This document shows, piece after piece, positions 1 to 9,195 of a stretch of 64,000 nucleotides of DNA (positions are counted from its first letter, which is position 1; the number at the start of each line of letters is the position of its first letter). Where the stretch lies: positions 1,181,001 through 1,245,000 of the forward strand of contig NZ_CP050700.1 in NCBI RefSeq assembly GCF_010646885.2, written 5' to 3'. Below the pieces are notes generated by a model. That model searched no databases. It was given only the letters and a program-made list of their open reading frames with translations, and had not been told where the DNA came from. The translations under genes were made by a program, and so were the position numbers. The DNA comes from Desulfopila sp. IMCC35008. Lineage in GTDB: Bacteria > Desulfobacterota > Desulfobulbia > Desulfobulbales > Desulfocapsaceae.

Positions 1-182
1 CTCTTCAAGACCTCCCAGGCAACGATCTTGAACTGAAACTTTCCCAACTGACATATATGGTGCTCTCTGCTAGTGCAGATGAGGTGAAATATGGCCTTAG
101 GCTTGGTGAGTTTCACATTCCCCCAAACCGAGGTCAGGCCCACCAAAATGAATGCCTGAAAGCTCTGGCGCTTTATAGCTGA
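1..182 (+). CDS. DUF58 domain protein, C-terminal end (partial)
   Basis: Reading from base 3, an open frame of 59 residues runs to a TGA at 180-182 and is cut by the window edge. It carries the block KYGLRLGEFHIPPNRGQ, which is typical of the end of DUF58 (vWA-like) proteins. The stop overlaps the ATG of the next gene by one base (TGATG), so the two are translationally coupled. DUF58 genes are very often followed by TgpA-type transglutaminase genes, which agrees with the assignment. The precise role of this pair is not known. Confidence 0.75.
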   Translation, partial: LQDLPGNDLELKLSQLTYMVLSASADEVKYGLRLGEFHIPPNRGQAHQNECLKALALYS

Positions 183-2170
183 TGAAATATTCCCAGAAAT
201 TTCCGAACGAATACCGGCATGCTTTTTACACTGTAGTGTTGAGCAGTCTACCTCATCTGCCTAACATTTCGTTTCCTGCGGTAATCATATGTTTTTCTCT
301 ATGGGCATATATCTTTGTTTCATTTTACAGAGTGATGCCAACGCCGGGCTTGCGTATTCGATCAGTGACCGGTTTGTTCCTCTTTTTGGTTTCTGCCGGA
401 ACGCATGAAGGGGTCACTGTTGAGGCTTTTGTATCGTTGCTGATTTTCATGATAACAATGAAAATATTCGAAATCCGAAGTGTGCGAGATGCAGTAATTG
501 CTGTCATCCTCTGTTATTTCACGATAGTCAGCGGGATGTTCTTTAACGATTCAATTTTTGCAACAGCCTATATTTTATTTACTCTCATTTTTAACACAAC
601 CACTCTTGCCCATATTCAGTTCCCGTCTCTTTCTTTTGGCAAGTCCTGGAAGATGGCTTTAACTGTCTCGGCAGCAGCGTTCCCAATAATGATCATTCTC
701 TTCCTGACCTTTCCACGCATTCAGACAGGTTTCATCGGCCGGGTGCCAATCAAAAGCGGCTATACAGGGTTTACAACGGAGCTGCGTTTAGGGGGAATTG
801 CAGAACTTGCCGAGAACCGTCAAATAGCCTTCAGGGCGGTGTTTGATGGGGTGAGAACACCACACCCCAGTCAACTTTATTGGCGCAGTATAGTATTCTG
901 GGATTTTGATGGAACAGTCTGGCAACGTGGAAGGAGGTCGCATTTCACACCGCCAGGTTATGAGGTCGCTGATGAAAAATATGATTACACCATTACGTTA
1001 GAAGCTCACAGTAAACGATGGCTACCGGTGCTGGATCTGCCGATCATTGTGCAGGGTCATTCCAGATGGCTTCGTCATGACTACACAATCTATCAATATC
1101 TTCCGGTGAGTAGCCGGATCAGTTATTCTGTAACCTCAAGTATGGGTGCTCGTCCTAATCAAATACCCGGTCAACGGGAAATGGCATTGAGATTACCGGG
1201 AGTAAGTAATCCCCGGGCCCGTGCTCTAGCTAAGAGCTGGCAATCGGTTTCACCGCAGACCGTTGTTCAAAATGCACTCGACTATTTCGAGAACAATTCA
1301 TTTGAATATACTTTTTCACCCGGCTTTCTGACTGAAAAAGAAGCAGAACACCCTATAGATGCTTTTCTTTTTGCTACTCGGAAGGGGTATTGTGAACATT
1401 ATGCCGCTTCTTTTGCATTTTTGATGCGGGCTGCCGGAGTGCCAGCACGTCTGGTTGGTGGTTATCTTGGAGGACAGGTCAATCCATACGGTGACTATCT
1501 TGTTGTGAGGCAATCTGATGCGCATGTTTGGGTGGAGGTGCAAATCGATGACTCAGGGTGGCAGCGAGTTGATCCCACAACGGTCGCTGACCCAAATAGA
1601 TTTATGGGCACGAATTCCACTGGGTCTGGGAAAGATGAGACCTCCTGGTTATCCGAACTTGGTTTGCCAGCTTTGCTGGAACAGTTTAAGAAAGTGACCT
1701 ATTTTTGGGATATGGCCAACAGCAATTGGAATACCTGGGTAATGCAATATTCGGCAGCTGATCAAAACAGGTTTTTCTCCTGGCTACAGTTTGACTTTCA
1801 AGAGATGAAAAAGTCCTGGGGAATCATTCTCTTTGTACTTGTTCTTGCTGGTGCAACTATTCTGCTTGTCATTACTCTTGTACGTAACCAACCGGCAACG
1901 GATCCTGTAGCGACTTTTTGGTTGTTATTTCGCAGGAGACTCGAAGAATTGGGGATTCCCAATATCCCAGCACAAGGCCCCCTGACACTGCTTAAAAAAC
2001 TGGAATCTGAAAGAAAATGGCTATACAAGGATACCAGGCATATTTTTCTCATGTATGTCGCTTTACGTTACAAGGGGGAAGAAACAAATGAAGGGGTACA
2101 GAAGTTTACAACTGCAGTGAAGGAATTTGTCAAAAAGTCATATCATGTCGAAATGAAACAGATCTCTTAA
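182..2170 (+). CDS. TgpA-type membrane transglutaminase-like protein (DUF3488/DUF4129)
   Basis: 662 residues. About five hydrophobic segments fill residues 15-180, followed by a periplasmic part and a transglutaminase-like core at about 385-470. The core shows the catalytic triad: Cys in RKGYCEHYAASFA, His in SDAHVWVEV and Asp in WQRVDPTTV. Another membrane helix follows at about 550-575, and a cytoplasmic DUF4129-like tail ends the protein. Length and order match TgpA family proteins, inner-membrane enzymes with a periplasmic papain-fold domain whose substrate is mostly unknown. It is coupled to the upstream DUF58 gene, and such pairs usually also come with a MoxR ATPase, which would lie left of the window. 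Confidence 0.9.
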   Translation: MKYSQKFPNEYRHAFYTVVLSSLPHLPNISFPAVIICFSLWAYIFVSFYRVMPTPGLRIRSVTGLFLFLVSAGTHEGVTVEAFVSLLIFMITMKIFEIRSVRDAVIAVILCYFTIVSGMFFNDSIFATAYILFTLIFNTTTLAHIQFPSLSFGKSWKMALTVSAAAFPIMIILFLTFPRIQTGFIGRVPIKSGYTGFTTELRLGGIAELAENRQIAFRAVFDGVRTPHPSQLYWRSIVFWDFDGTVWQRGRRSHFTPPGYEVADEKYDYTITLEAHSKRWLPVLDLPIIVQGHSRWLRHDYTIYQYLPVSSRISYSVTSSMGARPNQIPGQREMALRLPGVSNPRARALAKSWQSVSPQTVVQNALDYFENNSFEYTFSPGFLTEKEAEHPIDAFLFATRKGYCEHYAASFAFLMRAAGVPARLVGGYLGGQVNPYGDYLVVRQSDAHVWVEVQIDDSGWQRVDPTTVADPNRFMGTNSTGSGKDETSWLSELGLPALLEQFKKVTYFWDMANSNWNTWVMQYSAADQNRFFSWLQFDFQEMKKSWGIILFVLVLAGATILLVITLVRNQPATDPVATFWLLFRRRLEELGIPNIPAQGPLTLLKKLESERKWLYKDTRHIFLMYVALRYKGEETNEGVQKFTTAVKEFVKKSYHVEMKQIS

Positions 2171-2691
2171 TATTCTTGTTTTCTATCAGGAGGGGTTGCA
2201 AAGAACCACTCATTGAAAGGTGTGACAAGAAAGAAGCAAAAAGTATGCGGTATCTGCCGTAAGCTTATGTATAACTACTGTTCGGGGTGAGAAGAGTTTG
2301 ACTTTTATACAGTTTACTCCGTGTATAGCGTGCAGTGTGTCTCGGGAAACTTCTCCGGGAGGGTAATGTTACTGGTTACGGGAAAGTTCGTGAACTACAT
2401 TTTGAGCACCTTGTCAGCTGCTATTTCTTCTGCGCAATATCTTTTGGTTGCCCGTTTGACGCTTTCTTTCCCGTTATAGTAACTGCCCTTTCAAGTAGAC
2501 TCAAACACCTCCTTAAAGAAGAACATTTCGGCTCTACCAGACCGAATTCCTCATCAGTTCACAGCGGTGCCGGATTTGAAAATTATGCGAATTGGGTTGA
2601 GTTCAATGGAAGCCATTAAGCACGTGTCAGTAGGTGCTGCATGCATATTGATCCACTAGTCATGAGATTTTTGAGGGAGTGGTTTTGCTCA
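2171..2691. other. Intergenic region without a convincing gene
   Basis: 520 bases between the transglutaminase gene and a terminator-like hairpin. A 94-codon open frame at 2335-2619 has no ribosome binding site and no recognisable domain, so it is not called. No RNA gene was recognised. Confidence 0.5.
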
Positions 2692-2719
2692 GAGTAGCTA
2701 AACTACTCATCTTTTTTTT
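2692..2719 (+). terminator. Rho-independent terminator
   Basis: GAGTAG and CTACTC form a 6-bp stem with a 5-base loop, followed after two bases by a run of T (2711-2719). It reads on the plus strand and lies directly at the 3' end of the convergent hemerythrin gene, so it probably stops rightward transcription from the DUF58-tgpA side. Confidence 0.55.
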
Positions 2720-3101
2720 ATTGAGCCAGAAATTCACTATATTGCTTATCTTCATTCATAATATGTTCTGTCCACCATTTTCTCAGAAAGGTATAAGTAT
2801 CCATTATTGCTTCATCATTATTGATTAGAAGGTCTTGAAGTTTTTCCCTATATACTTGGTGCTGATCTCTGTGCTCGGAAAGGGCCGGATACTTATGGGT
2901 TTCCAATAGACTCTCTTCTTCCCTGAAATGTTCCTCTGCATATATTTTCATTTCTTCCAGAATCTCAGCTATCATGGTACTCGACTCTTCCTGACGTATC
3001 ATGTTGTATAGCTTGTTAATGAGTTCAATTATAAGTTTATGTTGTAGGTCCATTGACTCAATACCGATATTGTATGATTCTCTCCATTTTATTATCTCCA
3101 T
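2718..3101 (-). CDS. Bacteriohemerythrin
   Basis: 127 residues, the usual length of single-domain bacterial hemerythrins. The di-iron ligands of the family can be seen in order: His in MDLQHKLII, His and Glu in EEHFREEESLL, the spaced histidines in YPALSEHRDQHQ, and the HIMNEDKQY end motif with His and Asp. The protein should be a soluble four-helix bundle that binds O2 reversibly at a non-heme di-iron site, for oxygen sensing, storage or delivery. It is transcribed alone. Such proteins are common in anaerobes and microaerophiles that meet oxygen. Confidence 0.93.
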   Translation of the reverse strand: MEIIKWRESYNIGIESMDLQHKLIIELINKLYNMIRQEESSTMIAEILEEMKIYAEEHFREEESLLETHKYPALSEHRDQHQVYREKLQDLLINNDEAIMDTYTFLRKWWTEHIMNEDKQYSEFLAQ

Positions 3102-3229
3102 GAAAAAACTCCTATTGATTATACATTTTGAAATTAATGGATATTTCAGACGGATTGGAAGTGAAAGCGGGCGAAAAATATTGGCTCGACTTCACGCCGT
3201 TTGGTAGTGATATCCATGGTGGTTCTGTA

Positions 3230-4189
3230 TTATAGTGTTATAACAATTTTTCCTTTGAAACAGCCACTGCCAAAATATCGAAATGCTTCAGCAGTTTCTT
3301 CTAATTGATAGCATTTGTCGATTATAGGGTTGAGTTTACCAGCTTCAAAGAGATCAGTTATATATTGTAAATCCTTGTTTGGTTTATAGCCAACAATGTT
3401 CATTTTATACTTTCTGCTTATCTTGCCTAAAATCGCTATTTGTAAAATCCGAGAAGTATTGCCGCCAACAGTTACATATACTCCATTTGGATATAACACG
3501 CGTTGATAATCAAAAATGGACCGAGTAGTTTTGACATCAAAAATTAGATCATACTGTTGTCCATTTCTTGTAAAATTTTCTTTTGTGTAATCGATGACAT
3601 TGTCCGCGCCGAGTTTGAGCATCATCTCTAACTTCTCTGTGCTGTCCACACATGTCAATTCAACATCGAATAGTTTTGCTATCTGGATAGCTAAAGTACC
3701 AGTGCTGCCACACCCACCATTAATCAATACCTTCTGACCGGATTTAATCTGACCAATATCAATAAGGCCCTGAACAGCAAGATTTCCTCCATGAGACAGG
3801 CATGCTGCCTGCTCAAATGTCATACGAGAAGGTTTAAGAAATAGATCTTTTTCACGAGCACAAACATACTCTGAAAATGCACCCCAACCATTCTCTGACA
3901 GGTCGCCAAACACTTCATCTCCTGCTTGGAAGTGTTTTACATTCTGGCCAATAGCTTCGACTTTACCTGCTATATCACATCCATGCAGTCGGGTACTTTT
4001 CGGTTTGAAAAGACCGCTGAACAAACGGTACTCAAATGGTTTGCCTGTCAACATGTCCCAGTCCCATGAATTTATAGAAACTGCATGGCTTTTTACCAGA
4101 ACTTCATCATCGTCTGGGATTGGCCTATCTATGTTTTCCATTGTCAAAACATCAGGGCTGCCATATTGGCGATAAGTGATTGCTTTCAT
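3230..4189 (-). CDS. NAD(P)-dependent alcohol dehydrogenase / quinone oxidoreductase-like (MDR family)
   Basis: 319 residues of a zinc-independent-looking medium-chain dehydrogenase. The N-terminal GroES-like domain holds LHGCDIAGKVEAIGQ and GDEVFGDL. The Rossmann fold has a nucleotide-binding loop in NGGCGSTGTLAIQIAKL, followed by the usual LGADNVIDYTKENF. The structural-zinc cysteine cluster of alcohol dehydrogenases is absent, which favours the quinone-oxidoreductase-like branch. Substrate unknown. It is a single gene, with no close partner on its strand. Confidence 0.85.
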   Translation of the reverse strand: MKAITYRQYGSPDVLTMENIDRPIPDDDEVLVKSHAVSINSWDWDMLTGKPFEYRLFSGLFKPKSTRLHGCDIAGKVEAIGQNVKHFQAGDEVFGDLSENGWGAFSEYVCAREKDLFLKPSRMTFEQAACLSHGGNLAVQGLIDIGQIKSGQKVLINGGCGSTGTLAIQIAKLFDVELTCVDSTEKLEMMLKLGADNVIDYTKENFTRNGQQYDLIFDVKTTRSIFDYQRVLYPNGVYVTVGGNTSRILQIAILGKISRKYKMNIVGYKPNKDLQYITDLFEAGKLNPIIDKCYQLEETAEAFRYFGSGCFKGKIVITL

Positions 4190-4372
4190 ATGGATTCTTG
4201 CAAGGTGGGTTCTCTTCTTAAATCAAGGATCAGTGAATTCAGCAATACGAGTAAGGATAGCGCAATACGGGCAGGGCGCTTCATGATGCTTCCTTCATAC
4301 TGGTTATTACATTCCTCTCTTTATTGAAGGTGATTATGTGGGTGTTAGAACAACAAACAGCATTTGTTTAAG

Positions 4373-4708
4373 TCAAGGTAACACTATGTGAGAAATCTTC
4401 AAGAATGACACATAATATTTGGCCTGCAGTGAATCCCTGCTCATTTGCTGTGTGACTCTTTTTGATGGTTTGATAAGACGGGCATAGGAAGAACAATCTT
4501 GGGCTCGGGGAAAGCTTTTAATGTCGTGTACCTCATTAAGGATGCCCAGCGCCAGGAATTGTCCGACACCCGTAATCGACCGCAGGAGATAGAGGGGATG
4601 GCAGTCATGTTGGCGTGCGGTCTTTTCCAGATGCCACTCAAGTTTACGCATGACCTGGTTGAGGGCTTGAATCATCTCGAGGTTCACCTCAACGCTTTTT
4701 CGTACCAC
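4373..4708 (-). pseudogene. IS110-family transposase remnant
   Basis: 111 residues that align with the middle of the intact IS110 transposase at 19719-20765 (shared VRKSVEVNLEMIQAL, MRKLEWHLEKTARQHD and LLRSI-GVGQ-LAL). The N-terminal RuvC-like half is gone. Near the C-terminus a stretch is deleted, so that MSRDSLQAKYYVS is joined too early. This is a decayed fragment outside the tRNA-Pro island, showing that this IS family was in the chromosome for some time. Confidence 0.85.
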
Positions 4709-4759
4709 AGGGTCTAAAATGAGATAGTCTCTATTTCTCCTGAAACAAGGTTATCATTT

Positions 4760-5138
4760 TTCTTTTTCTCAAGCGCTTGGACCTGGGCCTCGGTCAAGAT
4801 CATTTTTCCTGAGCCAGACGCATCTCACTCCGCAGGGAGAGATGAATACACCACGTTTTCTTGGTTCGTTACTGGCTCGGAACTGCCCGTGAGCAGGTTG
4901 CTCAACAGCGTAAGCAACGACGACAATTTCCGTCATCTCATCAACCCTGTTTTTGACATCAGGTTTTCTCTTGCTCTTGTCGATCAGGGCATCAACACCA
5001 CCTTCTTCAACTGCATCTTTATAGCGGTAAAAGTGTCTCTGGAGAGGCCCATAATTTTACAGGCTCGTGAGACGTTGTACAATTCCTCGGTAAGATTGAG
5101 TAATCCTACCTTGTGTTTTACGATACGTTCGTTACCAT
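4760..5138 (-). pseudogene. IS481-family transposase remnant
   Basis: On the minus strand the pieces RIVKHKVGLLNLTEELYNV, SRACKIMGLSRDTF, YRYKDAVEEGGVDALID and PAHGQFRASNEPRKRGVF can be read only by changing frame at least twice. They match the helix-turn-helix start of IS481 transposases. The catalytic DDE part is missing because the sequence breaks off at about 4760, next to the IS110 fragment. The terminal repeat side (agatcaaatcgggacta) is still present near 5226-5244. Non-functional. Confidence 0.75.
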
Positions 5139-5423
5139 GAAGTATGAGGGATACCTCTTTTGTTTTGATGGTTGGTTCGCACCTTTATCAAAACTGGTAC
5201 CCCTCACTTGTATAAGTGAAGTGTCAGATCAAATCGGGACTATCTCAATTAACGTGTAATGAGCTGTTCAACTATAGCGGCGAGATTAAGATTGAATCCA
5301 GTGTTCCCTCACTGTGATCCGAATGTAACATTCTTTCCATAACCTTTTGTGTTCTAGAGACTTGAAATCTTATAATAATCAAAAGTGTGATAAAAAAGGA
5401 TCAGCATGCCCAAGGAGCAAAAG

Positions 5424-6299
5424 ATGAAAAAAATATTCAGAGGCCACAATTTTCCAATAATGGTTCTCTTGATAATAGGATTCAGTATAATTTTTTATTC
5501 CTGTTCCCAGGAACCCGAATCTACACTTTCACGTATAAAGAAAGAAGGGGTACTTCGAGTTGGTTTTGCGAATGATATCCCTTATGGTTATAAAACAGCA
5601 GAGGGTAAGCTTACCGGGGAAGCTCCTGAAATAACAAAAAAAATCCTTTCTGAAATGGGGGTGCACAAAATAGAGGGAGTGTTTACCGAGTTTGGCTCCC
5701 TGATTTCCGGCCTTAAAGCTGGTCGTTTTGACATGATTGCTGCCGGTATGTTTATCCTGCCAAAAAGATGTAAAGAGATTTCATTTTCTGAGCCCACCTA
5801 CAGCGTAGGGCAAGCTTTTTTGGTAAGAGCCGGGAACCCTAAAAAGCTTTATAGTTATGAAGATGTGGCAAAAAATCCAAAGGCCATTCTCTGCGTTATG
5901 AAAGGTGCTGCTGAAATGGGATATGCACAGGCAATTGGCGTTCCTGAGTCACGTATTTTGGAAGTTCCAGATTCTTCATCGGGTTTGGATGCGGTCAGGG
6001 GCGGTCATGCAGATGCTCTGGCTCTTACAAGTCTGAGCATTCAGAGGATAATCGATAGCTCAAACGACTCAACTGTCGAAAGAGCTCAACCGTTCAAAGA
6101 CCCCTTAATTAATGGTAAGGTTGTAAGAGGATACGGTGCATTTGGGTTTAGAAAAGAGGATCGAAAACTCCTTTATGAATTCAATAATCATTTAAAAAAA
6201 TTTATCGGAACAAAGGAACATCATGATCTTGTGAAACCATTCGGTTTCACTGAATTCCCAAATAATATTACAGCAGCAGACCTATGTATGGAGCAATGA
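5424..6299 (+). CDS. Extracellular solute-binding protein, family 3 (lipoprotein)
   Basis: 291 residues. The start at 5424 is preferred over the upstream ATG at 5406 because AAGGAG lies 7 bases before it. The signal peptide ends in the lipobox-like FYSC, so it is probably a lipid-anchored periplasmic protein. The SBP_bac_3 fold shows VLRVGFANDIPYGYKTAEG, the second-domain GLKAGRFDMIAAGMFI, and the hinge and C-terminal YGAFGFRKEDRKLLYEFN. Family members bind amino acids or related solutes (EhuB-like) and feed ABC permeases or sensors. No permease genes are adjacent. The next gene, 57 bases on, is a membrane PAS protein, so this protein may serve signalling rather than uptake (inference). Confidence 0.85.
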   Translation: MKKIFRGHNFPIMVLLIIGFSIIFYSCSQEPESTLSRIKKEGVLRVGFANDIPYGYKTAEGKLTGEAPEITKKILSEMGVHKIEGVFTEFGSLISGLKAGRFDMIAAGMFILPKRCKEISFSEPTYSVGQAFLVRAGNPKKLYSYEDVAKNPKAILCVMKGAAEMGYAQAIGVPESRILEVPDSSSGLDAVRGGHADALALTSLSIQRIIDSSNDSTVERAQPFKDPLINGKVVRGYGAFGFRKEDRKLLYEFNNHLKKFIGTKEHHDLVKPFGFTEFPNNITAADLCMEQ

Positions 6300-6356
6300 C
6301 TTATATGGTCATGCAACGAACGGTATTCGAATTATCTGAGTTTTTAGGGAAATAAT

Positions 6357-7724
6357 ATGAACGAAGCACGATACAAAAAAGCTATATTTAGTATTGAGCC
6401 ATCCATTCTTATTGTTTTTATTATGGGGATTGTTTTCTTGGCCCTCATCATTTTTGGTAATTGGCAGTGGCGAAATGAGATAACTAAGAATGTACCCGTT
6501 TATGACAATCTTATGCAGATCAAGACCTCTACTACAAAAGGGCAACTACTGCTTGAAAGGATGCTCGCAGGAGACAAATCGATTCGCATTGAGAATATTT
6601 GGCCATATTATGACCAATCCATTCTCTCTGTCCAAGATATCATCAATGGCAGGAGTACAATTAGTAATTTTCCTGGTATTCCCCTTAAAGACAATCAAAT
6701 GTTGAACCATTTGAAACAGCTGGAAACAATCCAGAGTCTGATTCAAAAGCTTGCCTTTTCTCAATGGAAGGACCAAGAATCTCATGGGATAAAGGAACAA
6801 CTTATGCAACGATCTCTCTTTTATCAAATGGAAAGCAAAATTGATGAGATTGGTTATCATGCCCTGACCAATTTAAGTCAAATGATGGACAACCAAAGGA
6901 AAATTCATTCCGTTATTTTGATGTTATGGGCACTGATACTTTCTGTTGTAAGCATTAGTCTTTTTATTCTTGGGAAAAGACGTAAAACAGCAGAGATGGC
7001 TCTGCAAGAAGCTTATGATAAAATGGAGCAGCGTGTCAGAAACCGTACATATGAGCTAAAAAAATCTAATGATAAATTATCTCTTGAAATAGATGAACGT
7101 CAGCACGCCGAAAAGTTATTGCTTCAGAGCGAAAGCAAACTGAGGTCCACCCTTGATGCGACACCCTTTCCAGTAGCCGTTGTTGATTTAAAAAATGACA
7201 AAATATTTTACTGGAGCATTAGCGCCCTTGATCTTTTCGGACATACGGCTTCCACTGCATCGGAATGGTATCAGGTTGCATACCCGGACCCCGAGTACAG
7301 ACAAGATGTGATTGATAGATGGACACATTTCCTGGAAATAGCCAAAGATTCAGAACATCCTGTAAACACCGGTGAATATCGGGTTACATGCAAAGACGGC
7401 AATGTGAAGATTTGTGAACTCTATTTCTTTTTTCTTCCAGATAGCCTTATCGTAACATTCAACGATATTACCGTGCAAAAGAAGACCGAACAACAAAAAG
7501 ACAAATTGATTTCGGATCTTCAAGTGGCAATGCAACAAGTAAAACAGTTAAGCGGTTTGCTGCCTATTTGTTCGTATTGTAAAAAAATCAGGGATGACAA
7601 AGGATACTGGAATCAAATTGAGGAATACCTCCATGAACATTCTGAGGCTGAGTTCAGCCACAGTATTTGCCAGGTATGTGCCGAAAAATATTATCCAGAT
7701 ATGGACTTATATGAGGATAAGTAG
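6357..7724 (+). CDS. Membrane PAS-domain signalling protein with C-terminal Cys-rich module
   Basis: 455 residues. Two transmembrane helices (about 13-36 and 182-204) bracket a periplasmic sensor-like region. A coiled coil with ALQEAYDKMEQRVRNRTYE leads into a PAS domain at about 255-375. The last 60 residues (LLPICSYCKKIRDDKGYW ... ICQVCAEKYYPD) form a two-CxxC module that is common at the ends of PAS or GAF proteins. No kinase, cyclase or transmitter domain is present, so output must be by contact with another protein. The gene follows the binding-protein gene at 5424 and may form a two-gene sensing unit with it (inference). Confidence 0.75.
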   Translation: MNEARYKKAIFSIEPSILIVFIMGIVFLALIIFGNWQWRNEITKNVPVYDNLMQIKTSTTKGQLLLERMLAGDKSIRIENIWPYYDQSILSVQDIINGRSTISNFPGIPLKDNQMLNHLKQLETIQSLIQKLAFSQWKDQESHGIKEQLMQRSLFYQMESKIDEIGYHALTNLSQMMDNQRKIHSVILMLWALILSVVSISLFILGKRRKTAEMALQEAYDKMEQRVRNRTYELKKSNDKLSLEIDERQHAEKLLLQSESKLRSTLDATPFPVAVVDLKNDKIFYWSISALDLFGHTASTASEWYQVAYPDPEYRQDVIDRWTHFLEIAKDSEHPVNTGEYRVTCKDGNVKICELYFFFLPDSLIVTFNDITVQKKTEQQKDKLISDLQVAMQQVKQLSGLLPICSYCKKIRDDKGYWNQIEEYLHEHSEAEFSHSICQVCAEKYYPDMDLYEDK

Positions 7725-7759
7725 AAGTTGAAAAAATCGTTAGAAAGTTCACTTGAAAC

Positions 7760-7793
7760 AAAAAAGGAGTTAAAGCTGTTAAGCTATAACCCC
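7760..7793 (-). terminator. Probable original terminator of the tRNA-Pro gene
   Basis: GGAGTTAAAGCT and AGCTATAACCCC (7766-7777 / 7782-7793) pair with two mismatches around GTTA. On the minus strand the hairpin is followed by a run of T. It lies just beyond the left copy of the tRNA 3' end, so it is likely the terminator that followed tRNA-Pro before the island was inserted (inference). Confidence 0.5.
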
Positions 7794-7802
7794 TTGCAAT
7801 TG

Positions 7803-7834
7803 CTGGTCGGGATGAGAAGATTTGAACTTCCGAC
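7803..7834 (-). repeat. att direct repeat, left copy (3' end of tRNA-Pro)
   Basis: 32 bases identical to 32924-32955, the 3' end of tRNA-Pro(GGG) including its CCA. No complete tRNA is present here: the match stops within the T arm. Such a partial tRNA copy is the classic footprint left by site-specific integration of an island. Confidence 0.9.
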
Positions 7835-8043
7835 TGGTCAGTAAATACGTGGTATGTAGCGTGGCGTGGGTCGGGACACATCCGGGACACCATGTACGAG
7901 TAAATCATCGGTTCATACGGTGCATTGATTTGTTGTGTGATGTAGCTTGACCTGACTCCCTGTTTTTCGCTATCACTACTATTTGAAATAACTACCTGTT
8001 TACTGGTTAGATAAATCTACACTCCTACCCTGTTTCGACATCT

Positions 8044-9036
8044 TCATTTTGCTGTAAAAAGATCATCTAACGGGCTACTCACACCTTGGCCACCCTGCTG
8101 CAGTACGTGGGTGTAAATCATAGTTGTGGAAACATCATTGTGGCCGAGTAAGGCCTGGATGGTTCGAATGTCAGTTCCTCGCTCGAGCAAGTGAGTAGCA
8201 AAACTATGGCGAAATGTGTGAGCACTGACCTTTTTATCTAACCCCGTCTTTTTTACCGCCGATTTTATTGCCTTGTTCACAACACTGGCATCAATATGAT
8301 GACGTCGCTTTTTGCCGCTTCGAGGATCAACGGATATATTGCGAGATGGAAAAACATACTGCCAACCAAACTCACTGGCCGCTTTTGGATATTTTCTAGC
8401 AAGTGCGTTTGGTAAGTAGACCTCGCCAAAACCGACTTTGATGTCTTGTTCATGGATTAATCGCACATGGTTGAGATGTTCTCGCAAAACTGGCTCAATA
8501 ACTTTGGGAAACGTTGTCACGCGATCTTTGTTTCCTTTGCCTGATCGTACAGTTATTTGGCAATATTCAAAGTCAATGGCATTTACCCTTAGACGGATGA
8601 CCTCGCTAATCCTGAGGCCGCTCCCGTACAAAATCTGTGTTGCCAGACGGCCGACACCATGCATTAATCCAATGGTATTTGCAACCTCGTTCCTACTAAG
8701 GACAACCGGTACATTAAGTTTTTTAGGTGCTCGAACTCCATCGATGAGACCATCGAGCTCTGTCTTAAGCACTTTCTTATAAAGAAAAACGAGAGCATTC
8801 ATTGCCTGGTTTTGAGTAGCAGGAGCAACATGACGTTCTAATGCTAAATACGAAAGATACGACTCAATCTTCTGTTCACTGTTGATAAAGAGTTCTTCAC
8901 GTCCCTTCATGTTATGAAAAAGTATGAATTTCTTGATCCAGTCACAGTAAGAACGCTCCGTGTGAATAGAATAATGCTTTATTCGCAATATCTCCCGGAC
9001 TTCTTCAAGTATTTTTTTCTTTTTTCTGTTGGACAT
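8044..9036 (-). CDS. intI: Integron integrase IntI
   Basis: 330-residue tyrosine recombinase. The N-terminal SAM-like domain has [20 protein letters not shown]. The catalytic residues of the family are visible: Arg in [10 protein letters not shown], Lys near [22 protein letters not shown] with His and Arg, [15 protein letters not shown] with the second His and the nucleophile Tyr. Between the first and second catalytic blocks it has the extra insertion [18 protein letters not shown] followed by WQYVFPS, which is diagnostic of integron integrases and absent from XerC/D. It is divergent from the cassette array, the classic integron arrangement, and appears intact. It recombines attI with single-stranded attC hairpins to capture and shuffle cassettes. 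Confidence 0.95.
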   Translation of the reverse strand: MSNRKKKKILEEVREILRIKHYSIHTERSYCDWIKKFILFHNMKGREELFINSEQKIESYLSYLALERHVAPATQNQAMNALVFLYKKVLKTELDGLIDGVRAPKKLNVPVVLSRNEVANTIGLMHGVGRLATQILYGSGLRISEVIRLRVNAIDFEYCQITVRSGKGNKDRVTTFPKVIEPVLREHLNHVRLIHEQDIKVGFGEVYLPNALARKYPKAASEFGWQYVFPSRNISVDPRSGKKRRHHIDASVVNKAIKSAVKKTGLDKKVSAHTFRHSFATHLLERGTDIRTIQALLGHNDVSTTMIYTHVLQQGGQGVSSPLDDLFTAK

Positions 9037-9157
9037 AGGGGACTTATGGTAAGATTCATCTAATTTTGAAACTGATATTATGCAAGATACACTGTACCTA
9101 AAATCAGGTCAATATCAACTTATCAGGGCAAATAGACCTGATAATAAATGGTTATTT
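9037..9157 (+). other. attI recombination site region
   Basis: This is the spacer between intI and the first cassette. The only GTT triplet on the plus strand here is in GTTATTT at 9151-9157. The first cassette's attC begins with AAATAAC (10340-10346), its exact complement, which fixes the crossover at 9151/9152. An 8-bp inverted repeat (ATCAGGTC at 9103-9110, GACCTGAT at 9135-9142) lies just upstream and may be an IntI binding site or operator. A cassette promoter must lie here or within intI, but no convincing -35/-10 pair was found. Confidence 0.7.
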
Positions 9158-9195
9158 GTAAAAAATGATTCATACATAGATAGGAGATCAAAATT

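Noticed and set aside
2335..2619. 94-codon open frame
   Set aside because: No RBS, no domain and a composition unlike neighbouring genes.
9028..9034. GTTGGAC at the start of intI as a possible attI core
   Set aside because: It lies inside the intI coding start, and the first attC (AAATAAC) matches GTTATTT at 9151 instead.
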